Source: Acidimicrobiaceae bacterium
GTDB taxonomy: Bacteria; Actinomycetota; Acidimicrobiia; Acidimicrobiales; Microtrichaceae
DNA length: 7,844 nucleotides
NCBI GenBank assembly: GCA_003514205.1
Contig: DORQ01000300.1
Span: 1-7,844, forward strand
Direction: 5' to 3'
In this document: piece after piece, positions 1-4,698 of the stretch
Layout: every line of letters begins with the position of its first letter
Position numbering within the stretch: the first letter of the stretch is position 1
The notes under the pieces: generated by a model
What the model saw: the letters and a program-made list of their open reading frames with translations, nothing else
Database searches by the model: none
Told to the model about the DNA's origin: nothing
Translations under genes and position numbers: made by a program

Positions 1-798
1 CGACCGCCCCACGTTCTGCACCTCGCCGCCCGCAGCAGCGTCGAACAGCTTGCCGCCAGGACCCAAGGCGACAATGTCAGTCGGCAGCACGAGCCGGTCA
101 CCGTGCGTCTCAAGCAGCGCCTTACAGGTGTCGATCTGGTCGGTCTCACACAATGAGTTGCCGACTGAATGGCCCATCGCCGCAAAGAACGTGAAGCACA
201 TCCCGCCACCGATGATGATCTGGTCCGCCAACTCAAGCAACGCGTTGATCACGCCCAACTTGTCGGAGACCTTCGAGCCGCCAGTGATCGCCACAAATGG
301 TCGAGCCGGGTCTGCGCATGCTCCCTGCAGTACTTCGACCTCACGAGCCAGCAACCGGCCAGCAGCGGAAGGCAGAAACGCTGGCGGCCCCACCACCGAT
401 GCGTGGGAGCGATGTGAGGCGCCGAAGGCGTCGTTCACATAGACGTCATGGCCGGCAATGAGTTCCTGCACGAAGGCTGGGTCGTTACTCGTCTCGCCGG
501 GGTTGAATCGGAGATTCTCAAGCAGCTCAACACCCTCGATGAGTTCTGCGAGCCGTGCCCGCACCGGAGCCACCGAGAACTGCGGGTCCGGAGCACCCTT
601 CGGCCTGCCCAAATGAGTACAGCAGGTGACCTTCGCCCCGTGCTCCAACAGCCAGTTCAGTGTGGGAAGCGCTGCCCGGATGCGAAGGTCATCCGCAATC
701 ACCCCGTCCTTGATGGGCACGTTGAAATCGACTCGAACGAGGACTGATTTGCCCGAAACATCGGGAAGATCTTCAAGCTCTGGAACTCCAAATTGCAC
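1..798 (-). CDS. pgk: Phosphoglycerate kinase, C-terminal part beyond the window
   Basis: Phosphoglycerate kinase transfers the acyl phosphate of 1,3-bisphosphoglycerate to ADP in lower glycolysis, in the cytosol. The first 266 residues are present. Family motifs in order are VRVDFNVP (21-28, substrate-binding D24 and N26), HLGRPKG (62-68), LLENLRFNPGE (92-102), VNDAFGASHRSHAS (121-134) and GGSKVSDK (173-180, usually GGAKVSDK). Bacterial enzymes are about 390-400 residues, so roughly 120-130 are missing, including the C-terminal nucleotide-binding part. The start is a GTG: an in-frame TAG lies about 14 codons upstream, and an AGAAGGA ribosome site ends 7 bases before the GTG. The segment before LLENLRF looks about 20 residues shorter than in Bacillus-type enzymes. 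It follows gap on the same strand, the usual glycolytic pairing, with a 144-base spacer holding hairpins. Identification is secure. Confidence 0.97.
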   Translation of the reverse strand, partial: MQFGVPELEDLPDVSGKSVLVRVDFNVPIKDGVIADDLRIRAALPTLNWLLEHGAKVTCCTHLGRPKGAPDPQFSVAPVRARLAELIEGVELLENLRFNPGETSNDPAFVQELIAGHDVYVNDAFGASHRSHASVVGPPAFLPSAAGRLLAREVEVLQGACADPARPFVAITGGSKVSDKLGVINALLELADQIIIGGGMCFTFFAAMGHSVGNSLCETDQIDTCKALLETHGDRLVLPTDIVALGPGGKLFDAAAGGEVQNVGRS

Positions 799-805
799 GA
801 TTCGG

Positions 806-812
806 TCCTTCT
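806..812 (-). promoter_or_regulatory. Ribosome binding site of pgk
   Basis: On the minus strand AGAAGGA lies 7 bases before a GTG at 798. This good Shine-Dalgarno match decides the non-ATG start, since no ATG is available between the upstream in-frame TAG and the first PGK motif. Confidence 0.75.
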
Positions 813-862
813 CTGTAATTCGACTGGCGTTGGGCGACTAACACTGCAGCTTTGAAACCACG

Positions 863-895
863 ACGGGGTCGACCAGAGTCCTGGTGCGACCCCGT
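863..895 (-). terminator. Strong stem-loop between gap and pgk (terminator or attenuator)
   Basis: In the minus-strand transcript ACGGGGTCG pairs with CGACCCCGT (9 bp), and inside it ACCAG pairs with CTGGT (5 bp). One C is bulged and the loop is GACT, giving 14 bp in total. The stem lies about 50 bases after the gap stop and 65 bases before the pgk start. The bases downstream (CGTGGTTTCAAA) hold only a short T run, so this is not a textbook intrinsic terminator. It could be a partial terminator that tunes pgk relative to gap, an RNA processing or stabilising element, or part of the pgk leader. The structure is seen in the sequence; the role is inferred. Confidence 0.55.
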
Positions 896-905
896 TGCGG
901 GCTTT

Positions 906-915
906 GTGAATTCAC
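906..915. repeat. 10-bp perfect palindrome in the gap-pgk spacer
   Basis: GTGAATTCAC reads the same on both strands. It lies 27 bases after the gap stop codon, between two stem-loops. It may be a protein-binding site or chance; nothing else in the window repeats it. Confidence 0.4.
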
Positions 916-918
916 ATC

Positions 919-935
919 GTGCTCGTTCAGAGCAC
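919..935 (-). other. Small hairpin just after the gap stop codon
   Basis: GTGCTC and GAGCAC form a 6-bp stem with a 5-base loop (TGAAC in the minus-strand RNA), starting 7 bases after the gap stop. It has no T run after it. It may protect the 3' end of the gap message; alone it is too short for a confident terminator call. Confidence 0.35.
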
Positions 936-942
936 TCGACGA

Positions 943-1956
943 CTACTTGTTCGCAGCGCCGATGATCTTTGCGAGGTCGACGAGTCGGTTTGAGTATCCG
1001 CTCTCGTTGTCATACCACGAGAACACCTTTACCAGGCTGCCCATGGCCATGGTCATATCGGAGTCAATCACCGAGCTGAAGGTGGACCCAACGATGTCGG
1101 TGCTGACCAACGGCTCCCCATCGCTGTACTGCAGGATGCCCTTCAGGCGACCTGACTCGGCGGCTGCCTTGTATGCAGCGTTGACCTCTTCTACGGTCAC
1201 CTCTCGCTTGAGAACGCCAGTGAAGTCGGTGATCGAGCCGGTTGGAATCGGCACTCGCAGCGAGGTTCCGTCGAGCTTGCCCTTCATCGACTCCAGCACC
1301 AGCCCAGTGGCTCGAGCTGCACCAGTTGAGGTGGGGACAATGTTGATCGCAGCGGCACGTGCCCGGCGAAGGTCGCTGTGGGGTCCATCCACCAGGCTCT
1401 GGTCGCCGGTGTAGGCGTGAGTTGTGGTCATCAGACCCTTTTCCACACCGAATGCGTCGTCGAGCACTTTGATCATTGGCACAAAGCAGTTGGTGGTGCA
1501 GGACGCGTTGGACACGATCGTGTGAGCGGCAGGGTCGAAGGTGTCGTCGTTGACGCCAACCACGAAGGTGGCGTCAACGCCGTTGGCTGGAGCCGAGATG
1601 ATGACCCGAGGTGCGCCGCCAGCGATGTGGGCAGCAGCCTTGTCACGGTCGGTGAAGAAGCCAGTTGACTCGATGACTACGTCGACGCCAAGGTCGCCCC
1701 AGGGAAGGTCGGCTGGGTTTCGCTCCGACAGCACTCTGAGGACATCGCCATCAACATCGATTCCACCGTCAACAACTTTGATGTTGCCCGGATAGGTTCC
1801 GCCCACCGAGTCGCGCTTCAACAGGTGCGCCATGGTGGCAAGCGAACCAAGATCGTTGACTGCAACGAAATCGATGTCGGCACCTTGAGCCTTGGCGGCT
1901 CGGAAGAAATTTCGGCCAATTCGGCCGAAGCCGTTAATTCCCACGCGGATGCTCAT
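943..1956 (-). CDS. gap: Glyceraldehyde-3-phosphate dehydrogenase, type I
   Basis: The enzyme oxidises and phosphorylates glyceraldehyde 3-phosphate to 1,3-bisphosphoglycerate with NAD in glycolysis, and runs in reverse in gluconeogenesis. From the chosen ATG the protein has 337 residues, the normal family length. The NAD-binding fold opens with RVGINGFGRIGRN (4-16), and D35 in VNDL fits NAD preference. The active site is SNASCTTNC with catalytic C153, and the partner histidine is H180 in TTTHAYTGDQ. WYDNESGYSNR (314-324) is the usual C-terminal signature. An in-frame GTG at 1995 would add 13 non-homologous residues. The ATG at 1956 is preferred because GGGAG lies 4 bases before it and the family begins here. 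pgk lies downstream. The gap follows the yvcK operon but is separated from it by a hairpin and 179 bases, so it probably has its own promoter. Confidence 0.98.
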   Translation of the reverse strand: MSIRVGINGFGRIGRNFFRAAKAQGADIDFVAVNDLGSLATMAHLLKRDSVGGTYPGNIKVVDGGIDVDGDVLRVLSERNPADLPWGDLGVDVVIESTGFFTDRDKAAAHIAGGAPRVIISAPANGVDATFVVGVNDDTFDPAAHTIVSNASCTTNCFVPMIKVLDDAFGVEKGLMTTTHAYTGDQSLVDGPHSDLRRARAAAINIVPTSTGAARATGLVLESMKGKLDGTSLRVPIPTGSITDFTGVLKREVTVEEVNAAYKAAAESGRLKGILQYSDGEPLVSTDIVGSTFSSVIDSDMTMAMGSLVKVFSWYDNESGYSNRLVDLAKIIGAANK

Positions 1957-2093
1957 GGCACTCCCAAGTTTGGTAGCCGACCTACCGTCGACCACGGTTT
2001 GACTGATTCGGCAACCTGCCGATCCCTCTATCGGAGCAGATGGGATGGACTCATCGCCAGTTCAGAGGTAAGAGCATTTCTGAGCCGATTGCA
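1957..2093. other. gap leader and promoter region; whiA absent
   Basis: This spacer upstream of gap encodes no recognisable protein. Just before the gap ribosome site (GGGAG, 1961-1965) there is a short hairpin at 1972-1986 (GGTAG paired with CTACC, 5-base loop), overlapped by a second imperfect pairing around the GTCGAC at 1987-1992. I could not pick out a convincing -35/-10 pair for gap on the minus strand. In most Gram-positive genomes whiA would lie between yvcK and gap; there is no room for it here and I see no remnant. Confidence 0.4.
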
Positions 2094-2137
2094 AGGACCC
2101 TCTCCTCAGCCCTGGAAACCAGTCGTCGGAGGGTCCT
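2094..2137 (-). terminator. Probable terminator hairpin at the end of yvcK
   Basis: AGGACCCTC and GAGGGTCCT form a 9-bp stem in the minus-strand transcript, and the 5' arm includes the last bases of the yvcK stop codon. The 26-base loop contains a smaller hairpin, CTGG-TTT-CCAG. The bases after the stem (TGCAATCGG) lack a T run, so termination efficiency cannot be judged by eye. Its place between the four-gene operon and gap favours a role as an operon end or 3' stabiliser. Confidence 0.5.
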
Positions 2138-3077
2138 ATGAGGCGCTGCGTGTGGGCACGTGTCGAACTGACTCGATGGCTGCGGCGAGCAACGATGCGT
2201 CATGAGCGTTGCCCGTCGGCCCAGCAAGTTCGCATTTCACGAACTCAATGCCCGGGAAGCGATCGCCGAGCCGCTTCCCCTCCGGCATGGTCCGTGGGTC
2301 GAACACCACAATCTCGGGCACTACCCCATGACGGGCGAGCGCCTCCATATGTTTGGCAAGATCGTAATCTGCAGCCTCGCCCGGCTCTGGCTGCAAGTTG
2401 CAGAGATACACCAGCGGAGCAGTTCGCTCCTGCACCGCAGCCATCACCCCCGGCACCACCATGGCCGCAAGCACACTCGTATACAGCGAACCCGGACCAA
2501 GGAGAATCAGATCGGCCGCCGCAATCGCTGTCTGCACCTCCGGAGGCGTCGGGGCATCAGCCGGATCGAGTCGAACACAGCCAATACCTGCGGTATTCGA
2601 CACGTTGACCTGGCCTCGAACCTCCGGGTCCTCCTCATTCACGACGGTACCCACCAAACACACGGGAACTGTCGTGGCCGGAAGCACCTGCCCATCTGAG
2701 CCAATCAGCCGACCGAGCTCCGCGAGCGCCTCCACCAAATCGCCTGTTACCTCAGCAAGCGCCCCAATCAGAAGATTGCCCAGCGCGTGACCGGCAACCT
2801 CGCCTGCTTCGAACCGATATTCCAGAGAACGACCCAGCAACGAGGAGGAATCAGCCAGAGCCGAGAGACATTTGCGAATATCGCCTGGCGCAGGTTGAGG
2901 CGTGGCGCTACGAAGCCGTCCGGTGGAACCACCATCGTCAGCGACAGACACCACCGCGGTGATGGTGCACTCAAGCAGGCGCAACGCCCGAAGCGTGGAG
3001 GCAAGCCCATGGCCGCCACCGATCGCAACGATGGAGTAATCGGTTGACTCACGCCGTTGGAGGTCGGAGTTGCTCAT
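2136..3077 (-). CDS. yvcK: YvcK/CofD-like gluconeogenesis factor
   Basis: YvcK proteins bind UDP-sugars and, in Bacillus and mycobacteria, are needed for normal cell shape and wall synthesis during growth on gluconeogenic carbon sources. They share the CofD fold but have no settled catalytic activity. The 313 residues match the family length. Motifs in order are AIGGGHGLASTLRALR (18-33), VADDGGSTGRLR (45-56), PGDIRKCLSAL (64-74), HALGNLLIGAL (97-107), GPGSLYTSVLAA (194-205) and a CNLQPEPGEAADY segment (226-238). The ATG overlaps the rapZ stop as ATGA, so translation is probably coupled; the only upstream Shine-Dalgarno hint is a weak GAG 11-13 bases away. It is the last gene of the uvrC operon and lies just upstream of gap and pgk, whose flux YvcK is thought to be linked to. 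whiA, the usual next gene, is missing. Confidence 0.95.
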   Translation of the reverse strand: MSNSDLQRRESTDYSIVAIGGGHGLASTLRALRLLECTITAVVSVADDGGSTGRLRSATPQPAPGDIRKCLSALADSSSLLGRSLEYRFEAGEVAGHALGNLLIGALAEVTGDLVEALAELGRLIGSDGQVLPATTVPVCLVGTVVNEEDPEVRGQVNVSNTAGIGCVRLDPADAPTPPEVQTAIAAADLILLGPGSLYTSVLAAMVVPGVMAAVQERTAPLVYLCNLQPEPGEAADYDLAKHMEALARHGVVPEIVVFDPRTMPEGKRLGDRFPGIEFVKCELAGPTGNAHDASLLAAAIESVRHVPTRSAS

Positions 3078-3925
3078 TTCGCACTATCTCGATGGTGAAC
3101 CCGCAACGAAATCTGCTCAGCACGCAACAGCTCCGCAACACGCTCGGTAATCGCAACCGAGCGATGCCGACCACCAGTGCACCCAAACGCCACGGTGAGG
3201 TAGGCCTTGCCTTCAGCCTCATACGCGGGAATCAGCAGGGTCAGCAACCCCATCAAACGTTCCACAAATTCCGGCGTCGCCGGCTGGCCCAGCACGAACT
3301 CCTTGATTGCTTCGTCATGGCCGGTGAGGGGACGCAACTCCTCCTGCCAATACGGATTCGTCAGAAACCGGCAGTCAATCACCATGTCAACATCAGGCGG
3401 TACCCCATACTTGAAGCCGAATGACATCAACGCGATCTGCATCGTGTCAGTGTCAGCCTCGCTCCCAAAGATCTCCACGATCTGGCGGCGAAGCTCATAG
3501 ATATTCGTGGTCGATGTATCGATGACGAGATCAGCCGATGCGCGAACCGGCTCCAGGAGACGACGCTCGCCCTCAATTGCTGCTGTCAGCCCAGCATCTG
3601 AATGATTTGGGTGACGCCGCTTCGTGCTTTCATATCGTCGAACCAGCGTGTCGGTCGAGGCATCAAGGAACAACACCCGGACCCGCGCCCCTGAGCTTCG
3701 AAGCTGCGCCAACGAATCCTCAATCTCCGCGTAGTTGCGACTCGCTGCCAACGCCAACGCCACCTTCGGTTCCGAGGTTCGGGGACCGAGCGCTAGATCG
3801 GCCACCTTGGGAATCAAGGGTGCGGGCAGGTTATCGATCACAAACCAGCCAAGATCTTCAAGGGTGTTGCCAACCTGGCTTCTCCCAGCCCCTGACATCC
3901 CTGTTATGACAACGAAATCGCTCAC
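3074..3925 (-). CDS. rapZ: RapZ/YvcJ family P-loop nucleotide-binding protein
   Basis: In E. coli RapZ is an RNA adaptor that controls glucosamine-6-phosphate synthase through a small RNA; in Bacillus YvcJ is an NTPase near yvcK. The role in actinobacteria is not settled. The protein is 283 residues, the normal length. It has an N-terminal P-loop, ITGMSGAGRSQ (7-17), then LEDLGWFVIDNLP (22-34), TKRRHP (101-106), and the C-terminal domain signatures FGFKYGVPPDVD (169-180), CRFLTNPYWQEELRPLTGHD (185-204) and FGCTGGRHRSV (247-257). The P-loop has Arg where many members have Lys; I recall this as common in actinobacteria. Around 58-63 the usual D-x-R appears as LAASR, without the Asp. The start is a GTG that overlaps the methyltransferase stop as GTGA, and the gene overlaps yvcK by 4 bases. 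Confidence 0.95.
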   Translation of the reverse strand: MSDFVVITGMSGAGRSQVGNTLEDLGWFVIDNLPAPLIPKVADLALGPRTSEPKVALALAASRNYAEIEDSLAQLRSSGARVRVLFLDASTDTLVRRYESTKRRHPNHSDAGLTAAIEGERRLLEPVRASADLVIDTSTTNIYELRRQIVEIFGSEADTDTMQIALMSFGFKYGVPPDVDMVIDCRFLTNPYWQEELRPLTGHDEAIKEFVLGQPATPEFVERLMGLLTLLIPAYEAEGKAYLTVAFGCTGGRHRSVAITERVAELLRAEQISLRVHHRDSAK

Positions 3926-4698
3926 CCCATCACGCTATCGGCGATCACGCCCGGTAGGTACTGAAGTCGCAGCACCAGCAATCGCGGAATGGTCGCGGCG
4001 AGCAGATACTCGGGGGCCCGATCGAGGAACCCCTGTGGTGGGGCTGGCTCAACCATTTCCCGCAACACGAAACCCGCCCCTGCGAGGGCGTTCAGATACC
4101 GGCTGAGCGGACGGTGAAAGAACGTGATGAACACATCCTTTTGCACCTGTTCAACCGTCTCGGCCTCGATGAGGTAGTCGCCAATTCTCCAATACTGCTC
4201 CGGCGGCTCCAACATCTGGTCGTCGATCCAACCCGAGTTGGGGGTCTGCAACAGCGGATGATTGAGCAGAAAGAGGAACTCGCCGCCGGGTTTGAGGACC
4301 CGTGCAACCTCGGAGATGGCGCTATCGGGATCAGGAATATGTTCGAACACTAGGCAGGCAACCGCAGCGTCGAAATGATCCGTCTGAAAGGGCAAGTGAG
4401 TTGCAGATCCCTGGAGCCATGTGGGACCACCCGCACGTTCCTGACCAACTGACACCTGTGCCCATGCCGGATCCAGGCAACTCACCGATAGGCCGCGCTC
4501 AGTCGCCATTCTCGCAACCTGCCCCTCCCCCGCGCCGATGTCCAGCAGGGCCCCCGTCGTGGGCAAACGAGCAGCAATGATCGGGAGGATCTGCTCGGTG
4601 TACTCGGGGTCTACGCCATCGGTGAACTGGTCCTGCCACCAGCGGGCATGGTCCTCCCAGGGTTCATTCGATGCGCTGGTGGTGTCATTCTCAGTCAT
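3922..4698 (-). CDS. Class I SAM-dependent methyltransferase, substrate unknown
   Basis: This is a 258-residue Rossmann-fold methyltransferase of the Methyltransf_11/UbiE-like kind. SAM-binding motif I is LLDIGAGEG (51-59). D76 in CLDPAW is the likely ribose-binding acid at the end of strand 2. HLPFQTDHFDAAVACLVFEHIPD (101-123) and VLKPGGEFLFLLNHP (134-148) are the later core motifs. The C-terminal part (about 150-258) carries a WIDDQMLEPPEQYWRIGDY segment, as in small-molecule methyltransferases of this class, and a hydrophobic stretch near residues 231-252. No signal peptide is visible. It sits between uvrC and rapZ with 4-base overlaps on both sides, so it is co-translated with them. The substrate cannot be read from sequence; small molecule, lipid, RNA or protein are all possible. 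Its fixed place in the operon suggests a housekeeping role. Confidence 0.9.
   Translation of the reverse strand: MTENDTTSASNEPWEDHARWWQDQFTDGVDPEYTEQILPIIAARLPTTGALLDIGAGEGQVARMATERGLSVSCLDPAWAQVSVGQERAGGPTWLQGSATHLPFQTDHFDAAVACLVFEHIPDPDSAISEVARVLKPGGEFLFLLNHPLLQTPNSGWIDDQMLEPPEQYWRIGDYLIEAETVEQVQKDVFITFFHRPLSRYLNALAGAGFVLREMVEPAPPQGFLDRAPEYLLAATIPRLLVLRLQYLPGVIADSVMG

Noticed and set aside
50..442. Plus-strand open frames within the pgk region
   Set aside because: They are shadows of pgk, which is supported by all its family motifs on the minus strand.
1913..1930. Repeated TTCGGCC and a TTCGGCCGAA palindrome near the gap start
   Set aside because: It is explained by the conserved GFGRIGRN codons of the NAD-binding motif.
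1957..1995. Thirteen-residue N-terminal extension of GAPDH from a GTG at 1995
   Set aside because: The family starts at MSIRVGINGFG, and GGGAG lies directly before the ATG at 1956.
2138..2790. Several overlapping plus-strand open frames opposite yvcK
   Set aside because: Low-complexity Pro/Ser/Arg-rich translations typical of antisense reading of a GC-rich gene; yvcK motifs are unambiguous.
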